Below are positions 40,475-49,704 of a DNA stretch of 64,000 nt, piece after piece. How positions within the stretch are numbered: position 1 is the first letter of the stretch; every line of letters begins with the position of its first letter. Position numbers and translations under genes: made by a program. The notes under the pieces were generated by a model, which was not told the origin of the DNA, made no database searches, and saw only the letters and a program-made list of their open reading frames with translations. This DNA comes from DASQGA01 sp963722715 (GTDB taxonomy: Bacteria > Actinomycetota > Thermoleophilia > Gaiellales > Gaiellaceae), in NCBI GenBank assembly GCA_963722715.1, contig CAVROA010000020.1, forward strand, positions 195,572-259,571, read 5' to 3'.

Positions 40475-42022
40475 GTGGCGCTTGCGACGGCCGTCTCGCT
40501 GAACGGGGAGGACCTCACCGTCGACGACGTCTGGAGCGTGGCCGTCGGCGGCACGCGGGCCGAGCTCTCCGACGACGCGCGCGAGAAGATGGACTCCGCC
40601 AGGGGGGTCGTCGAGCGAGCCGCAAGCGAGGCCTCGGGCGAGCACACGTACGGGATCAACACGGGCTTCGGCCGTTTCGTGTCCCGTTCGATCCCGCCCG
40701 AGCTCTCCGAGGAGCTCCAACTTCGCCTGCTTCGAAGCCATGCCTGCGGCGTGGGGGAGCCGTACCCGGACGAAGTCGTCCGTGCAGCGATGGTGCTTCG
40801 TGCAAACGCGCTCGCAAAGGGTTACTCGGGCGCACGGGTCGAGACGGTTGAGCTCCTGCTCGAGTGTCTGAATCGAGACGTTCTCCCGTACGTCCCGGCC
40901 CGGGGCTCCGTCGGTGCCTCGGGTGACCTGGCGCCCCTCGCGCACCTGGCCCTTCCCCTGGTCGGTGAGGGGTGGGCGCTTCTGGACGGCGACCGCGTCA
41001 CGGGCGCGGAGGCCCTCGCTCACGTGGGCCTCGAGCCGATCCGGCTGCAAGCCAAGGAGGGGCTCTCGCTCATCAACGGGACGCAGTTCATGAGCGCGAT
41101 CGGCTCGTTGGGCCTCGTGCGGGCGCGACGCCTAGCCAAGGCTGCGGACATCGCCTGTGCACTCTCGGTCGAGGCGCTCCAGGCTTCGCGGGTCAGCTTC
41201 AGGCCGGAGATCCAGGCGCTCCGGCCGCTGCAGGGACAGTCGGAGTCGGCAGCGAACGTCATTCGACTCGTCGAGGGCTCGGCGATCATCGAGTCCCACC
41301 GTTGGTGCGACAAGGTCCAGGACGCGTACTCCTTACGCTGTGCGCCCCAGGTTCACGGTGCTTGCAGGGATCTGCTGGCGTACGCGGAGCAGACAGTCGA
41401 AGTCGAGCTAAACGCCGCCACCGACAACCCGCTCGTCTTCGCCGAGAGCGGCGAGCTCCTGTCGAACGGCAACTTCCACGGTCAGCCTCTGGCCTTCGCT
41501 CTCGACGGGATGGCGATGGCGTTGGCCGAGCTCGCCTCCATCTCGGAGCGCCGCGTCGAGCGGCTCACGAACCCGTCGCTCTCGGACGGGCTGCCGGCCT
41601 TCCTGACCCATGACGGTGGCCTGAACTCCGGGTTCATGATCCCGCAGTACGTGGCGGCGTCGCTCGTGAGCGAGAACAAGGTCTTGTGCCATCCGGCGAG
41701 CGTCGACTCGATCCCGACCAGCGCAGGCCAGGAGGATCATGTCTCGATGGGGAATGCGGCGGCGCTGAAGCTCTGGCAGGTGCTCGCGAACAGCGAACGA
41801 GCGCTGGCAATCGAGCTCCTCGCCGCGGCGCAGGGAGTCGAGTTCCTGGCGCCACTCGAACCGGGGCCGGGGACGAGGTCGGCGCATGCTCAGGTCCGCT
41901 CGCTCTCCCCGACGGTTCACGAGGATCGTCCGCTCGCACCTGACATCGAGCTGGTGGCGGAGGCGATCCGATCGGGCGCGGTCGTGGCCGCCGTCGAGGA
42001 CGAGATCGGGGAGCTCGCTTGA
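40475..42022 (+). CDS. hutH: Histidine ammonia-lyase
   Basis: Removes ammonia from L-histidine to give urocanate, the first step of histidine breakdown. The self-formed MIO cofactor comes from Ala148-Ser149-Gly150 in GSVGASGDLAPLAHLAL. YGINTGFGRF carries the catalytic Tyr, and QDAYSLRCAPQVHGA and NAATDNPLVF are typical. The 515-residue length is normal. The stop overlaps the hutU start as TTGA, so both are made together. Confidence 0.96.
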   Translation: MALATAVSLNGEDLTVDDVWSVAVGGTRAELSDDAREKMDSARGVVERAASEASGEHTYGINTGFGRFVSRSIPPELSEELQLRLLRSHACGVGEPYPDEVVRAAMVLRANALAKGYSGARVETVELLLECLNRDVLPYVPARGSVGASGDLAPLAHLALPLVGEGWALLDGDRVTGAEALAHVGLEPIRLQAKEGLSLINGTQFMSAIGSLGLVRARRLAKAADIACALSVEALQASRVSFRPEIQALRPLQGQSESAANVIRLVEGSAIIESHRWCDKVQDAYSLRCAPQVHGACRDLLAYAEQTVEVELNAATDNPLVFAESGELLSNGNFHGQPLAFALDGMAMALAELASISERRVERLTNPSLSDGLPAFLTHDGGLNSGFMIPQYVAASLVSENKVLCHPASVDSIPTSAGQEDHVSMGNAAALKLWQVLANSERALAIELLAAAQGVEFLAPLEPGPGTRSAHAQVRSLSPTVHEDRPLAPDIELVAEAIRSGAVVAAVEDEIGELA

Positions 42023-43725
42023 GCACGGTCGGCTCGGTCGACGCGCTGGTCGAGGAGCTTTGCGGCGACCTCTCCTCGATTCGCGCGCCTCGCGGAACCA
42101 CCCTCAACGCTCGCTCCTGGGCGACGGAAGCACCGCTCCGGATGCTCCTGAACAACCTCGATCCCGAAGTTGCCGAGCGGCCGGAGGAGCTCATCGTCTA
42201 CGGGGGCTCAGGAAAAGCGGCACGGAATCACGAGGCGCTCCGCGCGCTCGTCCGGTCGCTCCTTTCACTCGGTGAAGACGAGACTTTGCTCGTGCAAAGC
42301 GGAAAGCCGGTCGGGGTGTTCCGCACGCACGCAGGAGCGCCGCGCGTCCTGATCGCGAACTCGCTGCTCGTCCCCAAGTGGGCGACCTGGGAGGAGTTCC
42401 GGCGGCTCGAGTCCGAGGGATTGACGATGTTCGGCCAGATGACCGCCGGGAGCTGGATCTATATCGGCACGCAAGGAATCCTCCAGGGCACGTACCAGAC
42501 GTTCGCAGCCGCCGGGGAGAAGCACTTCGGCACCGCCGACCTCGCGGGACGGACGATTCTGACCGCTGGCTTGGGCGGCATGGGCGGCGCGCAGCCGCTC
42601 GCCGCCACGATGGCCGGTGCGGCTTGCCTCTGCATCGAGGTCGATCCGACGCGCATCGAGCGGCGTCTCGAGACGCGCTACCTGGACGAGGCGACGACTT
42701 CACTTGACGAGGCGCTGACGCGGATGCGGGCTGCGGCGGCGGAGGGCCGCGCTCTGTCGGTCGGCCTCCTCGGGAATGCGGCGGAAATCGTGCCGGAGCT
42801 CGCGCGGCGCGGAGAGGCCTTCGACCTCGTCACCGACCAGACGGCCGCGCACGACCCGCTGAACGGCTACGTGCCCGCGGGGTTGAGCGTGGAGGAGGCC
42901 GCCGAGCTCCGAGGGCGCGACTCGGACGACTACCTGCGCCGAGCCCGTGCCTCGATCGTCACACATGTGCAAGGACTACTCGAGTTCGTCCGGGCGGGCA
43001 GCTACGTTTTCGATTATGGCAACAACCTCAGAGGGGAGGCGCTCGAGGCAGGGCTAGAGGACGCATTTGCATATCCGGGCTTCGTCCCGGCCTATATTCG
43101 TCCGCTCTTCTGCCGTGGGATCGGCCCGTTTCGGTGGGCGGTCCTCTCGGGCGAGCCCGACGACATTGCCGCGATCGACAGGCGGCTGGCGGAACTGTTT
43201 CCGGACGACGTACTGCTCCAGCGCTGGCTCGAGTTGGCGCCCAGTCGGGTCGCCTTCCAGGGCCTGCCGGCCCGGATCTGCTGGCTCGGCTACGGCGCTC
43301 GCGCAATCGCAGGGCTCGCCATCAACGAGTTGGTGCGGTCGGGCGATGTGCGAGCACCGGTGGTGATCGGCAGGGATCACCTCGATGCGGGATCCGTGGC
43401 GTCGCCGTACCGCGAGACGGAGTCGATGCTGGACGGCTCCGATGCGATCGCCGACTGGCCGATCCTGAACGCGCTCGTCAACGTGGCCGCGGGCGCCACC
43501 TGGGTCAGCGTGCACCACGGCGGAGGCGTAGGCATCGGCAACTCGATCCATGCGGGCATGGTCGTCGTCGCGGACGGGACCGACGACGCGGCTGAGCGCC
43601 TGGAACGTGTCCTGACGACCGATCCCGGGACGGGAGTCCTGCGTCACGCCGATGCCGGCTACGAGGACGCAGTGGCGGCCGCGAGCGAGCACGGGCTCCC
43701 GATCCCGACGCGCGACCAGACCTAG
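42019..43725 (+). CDS. hutU: Urocanate hydratase
   Basis: Converts urocanate to 4-imidazolone-5-propionate using tightly bound NAD+ as an electrophile. The 568-residue protein has VYGGSGKAARNHEAL, YIGTQGILQGTYQTF, ILTAGLGGMGGAQPLAATMAGA (NAD site), VTDQTAAHDPLNGYVP, FVPAYIRPLFCRGIGPFRW with the conserved active-site Cys, and VHHGGGVGIGNSIHAGM near the end. It starts at TTG 42019 and overlaps hutH. A large hairpin follows the gene. Confidence 0.96.
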   Translation: MSTVGSVDALVEELCGDLSSIRAPRGTTLNARSWATEAPLRMLLNNLDPEVAERPEELIVYGGSGKAARNHEALRALVRSLLSLGEDETLLVQSGKPVGVFRTHAGAPRVLIANSLLVPKWATWEEFRRLESEGLTMFGQMTAGSWIYIGTQGILQGTYQTFAAAGEKHFGTADLAGRTILTAGLGGMGGAQPLAATMAGAACLCIEVDPTRIERRLETRYLDEATTSLDEALTRMRAAAAEGRALSVGLLGNAAEIVPELARRGEAFDLVTDQTAAHDPLNGYVPAGLSVEEAAELRGRDSDDYLRRARASIVTHVQGLLEFVRAGSYVFDYGNNLRGEALEAGLEDAFAYPGFVPAYIRPLFCRGIGPFRWAVLSGEPDDIAAIDRRLAELFPDDVLLQRWLELAPSRVAFQGLPARICWLGYGARAIAGLAINELVRSGDVRAPVVIGRDHLDAGSVASPYRETESMLDGSDAIADWPILNALVNVAAGATWVSVHHGGGVGIGNSIHAGMVVVADGTDDAAERLERVLTTDPGTGVLRHADAGYEDAVAAASEHGLPIPTRDQT

Positions 43726-43755
43726 CGGACTTCCGCCTCCGGCACGGCAACCCTG

Positions 43756-43815
43756 AGGCCGGAGTGCCGGACGCCAGTTCTGCAGTGCCGTCGTCCCCGG
43801 CGTCCGGCCCGGCCT
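43756..43815. terminator. Large GC hairpin after hutU
   Basis: A 7-bp and a 10-bp stem segment (43756-43762 with 43809-43815; 43766-43775 with 43799-43808) are separated by a 3-base bulge and capped by a 23-base loop. There is no T-run, so termination would be of the U-less kind. A regulatory role is also possible. Confidence 0.5.
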
Positions 43816-43820
43816 CTGAT

Positions 43821-43903
43821 GAGCCCGCCTCGCAGGAGGTGGGTTCATACTGGATTAACGGTATTCCCGCGCTTTCGGTTCGCTAACCGGCGGAGGCGGG
43901 CTC
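43821..43903. repeat. 11-base inverted repeat flanking the hutI upstream region
   Basis: GAGCCCGCCTC (43821-43831) is inverted at 43893-43903, with 61 bases between. The right arm ends directly against the hutI -10 box, a position where a repressor or DNA loop could act. Confidence 0.5.
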
Positions 43904-43909
43904 TAGGCT
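43904..43909 (+). promoter_or_regulatory. -10 box of leaderless hutI
   Basis: TAGGCT, 7 bases before GTG 43917. Confidence 0.6.
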
Positions 43910-43916
43910 TGCCCGC

Positions 43917-45131
43917 GTGACCGCCCTCCTCGTTCGTGACCTGGCGCAAATCGTCTCGCCGGCGGGAAGTGATGCGCCCCTACGGGGACCACGACTCCGG
44001 GAGCTCAGCGTCACCGCCGATGCCTACGTCCTCTGCGACGACGGGCAGATCTCCGAGGTGGGGCGGATGGCCGAGGTGCCGAAGCTCGCCGATGACGTCG
44101 AAGAGCTCGACGGTCGCGGCCTCTGCGCGATCCCCGGACTCGTCGACTGCCATACGCATGCGTGCTTCGCCGGGGACAGGGTGGACGAATTCGATCTCCG
44201 CTCGGGCGGGGCGACCTACGAAGAGCTTCATGCAGCCGGGAGCGGGATCCTCTCCACCGTGCGGGCGACGCGCGCTGCGGGCCGCGACGGGCTCGCCGCG
44301 GCATTGGAGCGCCACCGCGGCTGGATGCTCGGGCATGGCACCACCACCTTCGAGGCGAAGTCGGGCTACGGGCTCGATCGGGAGACCGAGCTGGCCATGC
44401 TCTCGGCTATTCGCGATGCGGGCGGGGTCCCAACGTGGCTCGGGGCGCATGCTGTTCCTCCCGAGTTCACGGATGCCGATGCCTACGTGGCCTTCGCGCT
44501 CGAGGTCGTGTTGCCGGAAGCAGCGGCAATCGCGGACGCGGCCGACGTCTTCCTCGAGCGGGGGGCATTCGATGTCCACCAGGCCCGGCGCTATCTCGAG
44601 GCGTGCCGTGACGCCGGTCTCGAGCTTCGGCTGCACGCAGACCAGTTCACGGAGGCCGGCGGCATCCCGCTCGCGGTCGAGCTCGGCGCGCGGAGCGTCG
44701 ATCACCTCGAGGCAACCGGACCGGAGGGCGTGCAGACGCTCGCAGCGAGTGACGTCACCGGCGTGCTCCTGCCGGTAGCGGCGCTCTTCCTCGGCCGTCC
44801 CATGCCACCGGGGCGAGAGCTCATCGATGCGGGCGCGGCCGTCGCACTCGCGACGGACTTCAACCCCGGCAGCGCCTTCTGCGAGAGCCTTCCCGTGGCG
44901 TGCGGTCTCGCATGCACCCAGATCGGTCTCTCGCCGGCGGAGGCGCTCGCCGCCTGCACGGTGAATGCCGCCCACGTCCTCGGGCGCGCCGACCGCGTCG
45001 GGCGGATCGCTCCCGGTTACGACGCCGACCTCGTTCTCCTGAACGCACCGGACTGGCGTTACGTCGCCTACCACCTCGGCACGGATCACGTCGCCGCCGT
45101 CGTGAAGGCGGGGGAGCGGGTGTGGCCATGA
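43917..45131 (+). CDS. hutI: Imidazolonepropionase
   Basis: Hydrolyses 4-imidazolone-5-propionate to N-formimino-L-glutamate. It is an amidohydrolase-fold metal enzyme of 404 residues. PGLVDCHTHACFAGDRVDEFDLR supplies the HxH metal site. GHGTTTFEAKSGYGLD, LGAHAVPPEF, LHADQFTEAGG and ALATDFNPGSAFCESL carry further metal and substrate residues. It has its own apparent promoter, separate from hutHU, yet completes the same pathway with ftcD. Regulation could differ because of the inverted repeat upstream. Confidence 0.95.
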   Translation: MTALLVRDLAQIVSPAGSDAPLRGPRLRELSVTADAYVLCDDGQISEVGRMAEVPKLADDVEELDGRGLCAIPGLVDCHTHACFAGDRVDEFDLRSGGATYEELHAAGSGILSTVRATRAAGRDGLAAALERHRGWMLGHGTTTFEAKSGYGLDRETELAMLSAIRDAGGVPTWLGAHAVPPEFTDADAYVAFALEVVLPEAAAIADAADVFLERGAFDVHQARRYLEACRDAGLELRLHADQFTEAGGIPLAVELGARSVDHLEATGPEGVQTLAASDVTGVLLPVAALFLGRPMPPGRELIDAGAAVALATDFNPGSAFCESLPVACGLACTQIGLSPAEALAACTVNAAHVLGRADRVGRIAPGYDADLVLLNAPDWRYVAYHLGTDHVAAVVKAGERVWP

Positions 45132-45194
45132 CACCGAAGGACCTTGCGCGCGTCCAAAGTCCTCGGGTCGGGCGCCGCTCGCGCCGGCCGGCGG

Positions 45195-45200
45195 CATAAT
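45195..45200 (+). promoter_or_regulatory. -10 box of leaderless small membrane protein
   Basis: CATAAT, 6 bases before ATG 45207. Confidence 0.45.
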
Positions 45201-45206
45201 CGGCCT

Positions 45207-45608
45207 ATGCCCAGCCGAAAGCAGCGACGCCGGCGCGAGAAGCTCCAGCGCCACGAGTACGAGTACGTGGTCGAGACCGATGAGGGTGAGGAGGTTCTCG
45301 AGTCGCCGCGTGCGGTCGAGCGGACGCCGACGCAGAAGCGCGAGCGGCAATCACGCGCACCGTCGGACCGGCGGGGCCGTCCGATCCAGCCTCCGTCGGT
45401 CGCCCGAGTTCTCAAACGTGGTGCGATCTTCGGTCCGCTGCTCCTCGTCGTCACCTACATAACGGCGCCGAGCCTGACGACGGCGCAGAAGATCTTCAAC
45501 GCGGCACTCCTGATCATGATCTTCCTCCCCTTCAGCTACCTGGTCGACCTGATCGTGTATCGGACCCTCATGCGCCGGCACCGGCGCCAGCAGCAGCCCG
45601 GCGGCTAG
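45207..45608 (+). CDS. Small hypothetical membrane protein with basic N-terminus
   Basis: 133 residues. The first 70 are highly charged and probably disordered (PSRKQRRRREKLQRHEYEYVVETDEGEEV...). Two membrane helices follow (RGAIFGPLLLVVTYITAP and IFNAALLIMIFLPFSYLVDLIVY), then a basic tail RTLMRRHRRQQQPGG. I recognise no family. The positive ends place both termini in the cytoplasm. The stop shares CTAG with the convergent cupin gene. Confidence 0.75.
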   Translation: MPSRKQRRRREKLQRHEYEYVVETDEGEEVLESPRAVERTPTQKRERQSRAPSDRRGRPIQPPSVARVLKRGAIFGPLLLVVTYITAPSLTTAQKIFNAALLIMIFLPFSYLVDLIVYRTLMRRHRRQQQPGG

Positions 45609-45937
45609 CGGGAGCCGCGGAAGTGACCCTCGCCTGGCCACGGGGCGAGCAGGAGGAGGATGCGAGCCCCGCCTTCGCTTCGCACGAAGTGGCGCTCGTC
45701 CGGCTCGAAGTGGACGAGCGTCCCCACGCCCGCTTCGAGCTCCTCGCCGCCCCCGCCGATCCGGGCTGAGCCGTCCACGACGACGAGCCAGGCATGCTCC
45801 TTGACCTGGTGATCGCCCAGCTCCTGCCCCGGCTCGAGAGCGAGCAGGACTGCCCGAGCCTCGTCCTCGCTGAGGAGGACGGAGGGAGAGCGGCTGCCGC
45901 CGGGGGCTTCGATTGCACGAAGATTCCAGCTCTGCAT
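45605..45937 (-). CDS. Cupin domain protein
   Basis: A 110-residue single cupin. The first motif, ALEPGQELGDHQVKEHAWLVVVDGSARI, keeps metal-type residues His and Glu/His. The second, GVGTLVHFEPDERHFVRSEGGARILLLLAPWP, keeps the His. The fold binds a metal and a small molecule. The product may be an enzyme or a ligand-binding protein. TACACT lies 10 bases before the ATG on the minus strand. It is divergent from the MBL hydrolase gene. Confidence 0.85.
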   Translation of the reverse strand: MQSWNLRAIEAPGGSRSPSVLLSEDEARAVLLALEPGQELGDHQVKEHAWLVVVDGSARIGGGGEELEAGVGTLVHFEPDERHFVRSEGGARILLLLAPWPGEGHFRGSR

Positions 45938-45981
45938 CGGGGCGGAGAGTGTACCGGGCCGTGGATAGACTCAACCTCCCC

Positions 45982-46623
45982 GTGAGCCTCGACGTCACCC
46001 AGCTCGAGCTCGGCCCGATCGGGACCAACTGCTATCTCGTCCGCTCCCCGGGAGCCGGCGAAGCGGTGGTGGTCGACCCCGGCGGCGACGCGGCCGAGAT
46101 CCGCCTCAGGCTCGCCGGCCTGGGGGCTCGGTGCGCCGCGATTCTGATCACGCACGGCCACTGGGACCACCTCGGAGGCGTCGCCGACCTGGCCGAGGGC
46201 ACCGGGGCGCCGGTGCATATGGCCGAGGACGAGCGGGCGCTGCTCGAGAACGTCAACGACTACGCGCCTCCAACGGTCAGGCTCCGCCCCTACACCCCGG
46301 ACGTGCTGCTCCAGGGCGACGAAACGCTGGAGCTGGCCGGGATCACCTTCGAGACGCTGCGCGTGCCAGGACATTCACCTGCGCACCTCGCGTTCGCGGC
46401 CGAAGGATCCCTCTTCTCCGGTGACGTGCTCTTCGCGGACTCCGTCGGCCGCACGGATTTGCCCGGCGCAGACTGGGACGTGCTCGAGTCGTCGATCGCG
46501 ACGCTTCTCGATCGCTTCCCGCCGGAGACGGTGGTCTATCCGGGCCATGGGCCCGCGACGACGCTCGGAGCCGAGCTCGCCTCGAACCCCTTCCTCGGCG
46601 AGCTTCGGACCACCCGACGGTGA
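45982..46623 (+). CDS. Metallo-beta-lactamase-fold hydrolase (glyoxalase II-like)
   Basis: A 213-residue hydrolase. The binuclear metal site is complete: THGHWDHLGGV (HxHxDH), VPGHSPAHLAF, LFSGDVLFADSVGRTDL and YPGHGPATTLGAE. The start ELGPIGTNCYLVRSPGAGEAVVVDPGG is typical of glyoxalase II-like proteins often encoded before hisS. The real substrate is unknown; a thioester is likely. I chose GTG 45982, 10 bases after TAGACT. The stop overlaps the hisS start (GTGA), so expression is coupled to hisS-aspS. Confidence 0.9.
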   Translation: MSLDVTQLELGPIGTNCYLVRSPGAGEAVVVDPGGDAAEIRLRLAGLGARCAAILITHGHWDHLGGVADLAEGTGAPVHMAEDERALLENVNDYAPPTVRLRPYTPDVLLQGDETLELAGITFETLRVPGHSPAHLAFAAEGSLFSGDVLFADSVGRTDLPGADWDVLESSIATLLDRFPPETVVYPGHGPATTLGAELASNPFLGELRTTRR

Positions 46624-47879
46624 AGATCGAAGCGCCGCGCGGAACGCACGACCTCCTGCCCTCAGAACAACCGCTCTGGGAGCGGGTCACGGGGGAGGCC
46701 GAGGAGCTCTGCGCGCTCTACGGCTACCAGCGGATCCAGACCCCTGTGTTCGAGCACACCGAGCTCTTCGAGCGGACGTCAGGTGCCGGCTCCGACGTGG
46801 TCCAGAAGGAGATGTACACGTTCGAAGACAAGGGCGGGCGCTCCCTGACTCTGCGCCCCGAGGCGACCGCGCCCATCTGCCGCGCCTACGTGCAGCACGG
46901 CCTCCATCGCCAGCCGCAGCCGCAGAAGCTGTACACGCTGGCGTCCATGTACAGGTATTCGGCGCCCCAGAAGGGCCGCTACCGCGAGCACTGGCAGGTC
47001 TCCGTCGAAGCGATCGGCTCCGACGACCCCGCCCTCGACGCCGAAGTAATCCAGCTCTACGACGCCTGGCTCGGAAGACTTGGGATCACGGACTACCGGC
47101 TCGAGCTGAACTCGATCGGGGACCGGAACTGCCGCCCCGCCTACATCGAACGCCTGACGAGGTGGCTCGAGGACCACGACGCCGACCTGGATGAGGAGAC
47201 GCGGGCCAAGCGAGCCACGAGCCCGCTCCGCGTCTTCGACAACTTCGATGCAAAACCCGCGGACGTCCGAGCCGCGATGGCCGAGGCGCCGAAGATCGGC
47301 GAGTCGCTCTGCGACGCGTGCCGGGAACATTTTGCGGCCGTGCGCAGCATCCTCGATGCATACGGCGTCGCCTACGACCTCGTGCCGACCCTCGTCCGCG
47401 GCCTTGACTACTACACGCGAACAACGTGGGAGTTCGTCGGCCCCGCGCTCGGGGCGCAGAGCACGCTTTCCGGGGGAGGACGCTACGACTACCTGGTGGA
47501 GGAGATCGGCGGCCCTGCGACTCCTGGTGTTGGCTTCGGAGCCGGCATCGAGCGGCTCCTGCTTGCCCTCGAGGAGGCCGGGGTGGAGGTCGAGGCGCAA
47601 GGAATCGACGTCTTCTTCGGCTACGGCGAAGGCGTCGACCGGTCCGCGCTCCTGGCCCAGATGGCCGAGCTCAGGCGCGCAGGCTGGCGCTGTGACGCGG
47701 AGTACGCGGGCCGCTCGCACAAGGGGCAGCTGACCCAGGCGAAGCGCTTGAAAGCACGGTTCCTCGTCGAGGCCGATGCGGACGGAGCGACGATCGCGAC
47801 CCTCGACGGTGCTGCAGCAGGGCCCGCGGTGCCGGTCGGAGAGGTGGCCCGGCGCCTGCTCGAGCTGGAATCTGCATGA
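46620..47879 (+). CDS. hisS: Histidine--tRNA ligase
   Basis: A class II aminoacyl-tRNA synthetase that charges tRNA-His. The N-terminal GTHDLLPSEQPLWERV is the HisRS start. Motif 2 lies around LYTLASMYRYSAPQKGRYREHWQVSVEAIG. HisA-type motifs LVRGLDYYTRTTWEF and SGGGRYDYLVEEIGG follow, then motif 3 GVGFGAGIERLLLAL. A C-terminal anticodon-binding domain completes the 419 residues. It overlaps aspS as ATGA. Confidence 0.96.
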   Translation: MKIEAPRGTHDLLPSEQPLWERVTGEAEELCALYGYQRIQTPVFEHTELFERTSGAGSDVVQKEMYTFEDKGGRSLTLRPEATAPICRAYVQHGLHRQPQPQKLYTLASMYRYSAPQKGRYREHWQVSVEAIGSDDPALDAEVIQLYDAWLGRLGITDYRLELNSIGDRNCRPAYIERLTRWLEDHDADLDEETRAKRATSPLRVFDNFDAKPADVRAAMAEAPKIGESLCDACREHFAAVRSILDAYGVAYDLVPTLVRGLDYYTRTTWEFVGPALGAQSTLSGGGRYDYLVEEIGGPATPGVGFGAGIERLLLALEEAGVEVEAQGIDVFFGYGEGVDRSALLAQMAELRRAGWRCDAEYAGRSHKGQLTQAKRLKARFLVEADADGATIATLDGAAAGPAVPVGEVARRLLELESA

Positions 47880-49618
47880 CGATCTGGCGCGACCTGGGCT
47901 GTGGCGAGGTCCGCCCCGAGCACATCGGTGAACGGCACACCCTGGCCGGCTGGGCGGCAACCCGGCGGGACCACGGCAAGCTCGTCTTCGTCGACCTCCG
48001 CGACTCGACCGGCCTCTGCCAGCTGGTCGTGAACCCCGAGCGCACCCCGGACGCCATCGGCGCCGCGCACTCGGTCCGGAACGAGTTCGTCCTCCGGGCC
48101 GAGGGGGAGGTGGTCGCCCGCGCGCCCGAAGCGGTCAACCCGAACCTGCCGACCGGAGAGGTCGAGGTGCAGGTCGACCGGCTCGAGATCCTCTCGCGCT
48201 GCCCGCCGCTGCCGTTCCAGCTCGACGAGGAAGGCGTCGACGAGACCCTGCGCTTTCGCTACCGGTGGCTCGACCTGCGCCGCGAGAAGCTCCAGCGAAA
48301 CCTCCGGCTGCGGGCGCAGGCCGTCGGAGTCATCCGTCGGCACATGGAGCAGGCCGGCTTCGTCGACATCGAGACACCGATCATGGGCAAGCCGACGCCG
48401 GAGGGCGCGCGCGACTTCCTCGTTCCGAGCCGGCTTCAGCGCGGCCGCTTCTTCGCCCTCCCGCAATCACCCCAGATCTACAAGCAGCTGCTCGTCATCT
48501 CCGGCTTCGAGCGCTACTACCAGATCGCGCGGTGCTTCCGGGACGAAGACCTTCGCGCCGACCGGCTCCAGGAGCTGACGCAGCTCGACGTCGAGATGGC
48601 CTTTCCGGAGCGGGAGTTCCTCTTCGAGCTGATCGAGCGGACGTACAGCGCGGTCTGGCGCGAGTGTCGTGGCGTCGACCTCGCCCCGCCCTGGCCCCGG
48701 ATGACCTGGCACGAGGCGGACCGGCGATTCGGATCGGACAAGCCGGACCTTCGCTTCGACCTCGAGATCCAGGACGGGACCGAGGTCACGCGCGGCTCTG
48801 GGTTCGGCGTCTTCGCCAACGCCCCGGTCGTCCGGTACCTCGTCGCGCCCCAGGCTTTCTCGCGCGGCGAGTTGGCGAAGCTCGAGGAGGTCGCGAAGGA
48901 GTGGGGTGCCAAGGGGCTCGCCTACATCGTGCACGACGAGGAGGGCCAGGCCCGCTCGCCGATTGCGAAATTCCTGTCCGAGACGGAGCTCGAGGCGTTC
49001 AAGGCGGATCCCGGCTCGACCGTGCTCTTCGCAGCGGACGAGCCGGCGATGGTCTCGCGTGTCCTCGGGGCGCTCAGACTGCACCTCGGCCGGGAGCTCG
49101 AGCTCATCGACGAAGACGCCTGGAAATTCCTCTGGATTACCGACTTCCCGCTGCTCGAATGGGACGAGGAGGAGGGGCGGTGGACCGCTGTCCATCACCC
49201 CTTCACCCGTCCCAACCCGGAGGGGGAGGCTCTGCTCGCGACCGACCCCGGCGCCGCGCTCGCGGAGGCCTACGACCTGATCGGGAACGGGGTCGAGCTC
49301 GCGGGCGGCTCGTTCAGGATCCACGAGCCCGAGCTCCAGGAGAAGATCTTCGACCTCCTCGCGATCACGCCGGAGGAGCAGCGGTTCCGCTTCGGGTTCC
49401 TCCTGGACGCGCTCGGAATGGGTGCGCCGCCCCACGGCGGGATCGCATCCGGCATCGACCGGCTGATGATGGTCCTGGCCGACGAGCCCTACATCCGCGA
49501 CACGGTCGCCTTTCCAAAGAACCAGGCCGGGATCGATCCGATGAGCGGAGCGCCTTCGCCGGTGGGGGAGGAACAGCTGCGCGAGCTCGGAATCAGCATC
49601 CGAACGAAGCCCGCTTAA
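47876..49618 (+). CDS. aspS: Aspartate--tRNA ligase
   Basis: A class II synthetase of 580 residues with the bacterial layout. The N-terminal OB-fold reads LAGWAATRRDHGKLVFVDLRDSTGLCQLVV. The catalytic core has FVDIETPIMGKPTPEGARDFLVPSR and FRDEDLRADRLQELTQLDVEMAF (motif 2). The GAD insertion domain spans about 280-410, and motif 3 is HGGIASGIDRLMMVLA. It forms an operon with hisS. No anticodon or substrate change can be read by eye, so whether it also charges tRNA-Asn is open. Confidence 0.96.
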   Translation: MTIWRDLGCGEVRPEHIGERHTLAGWAATRRDHGKLVFVDLRDSTGLCQLVVNPERTPDAIGAAHSVRNEFVLRAEGEVVARAPEAVNPNLPTGEVEVQVDRLEILSRCPPLPFQLDEEGVDETLRFRYRWLDLRREKLQRNLRLRAQAVGVIRRHMEQAGFVDIETPIMGKPTPEGARDFLVPSRLQRGRFFALPQSPQIYKQLLVISGFERYYQIARCFRDEDLRADRLQELTQLDVEMAFPEREFLFELIERTYSAVWRECRGVDLAPPWPRMTWHEADRRFGSDKPDLRFDLEIQDGTEVTRGSGFGVFANAPVVRYLVAPQAFSRGELAKLEEVAKEWGAKGLAYIVHDEEGQARSPIAKFLSETELEAFKADPGSTVLFAADEPAMVSRVLGALRLHLGRELELIDEDAWKFLWITDFPLLEWDEEEGRWTAVHHPFTRPNPEGEALLATDPGAALAEAYDLIGNGVELAGGSFRIHEPELQEKIFDLLAITPEEQRFRFGFLLDALGMGAPPHGGIASGIDRLMMVLADEPYIRDTVAFPKNQAGIDPMSGAPSPVGEEQLRELGISIRTKPA

Positions 49619-49704
49619 GTCCGCGGCCGATTCCAGCCGATGGATGCAGGCATACTTAATCGCGGTCGCACCTGCGGCCGGCGAAGGAAGGTCGAAGGAG
49701 GATC

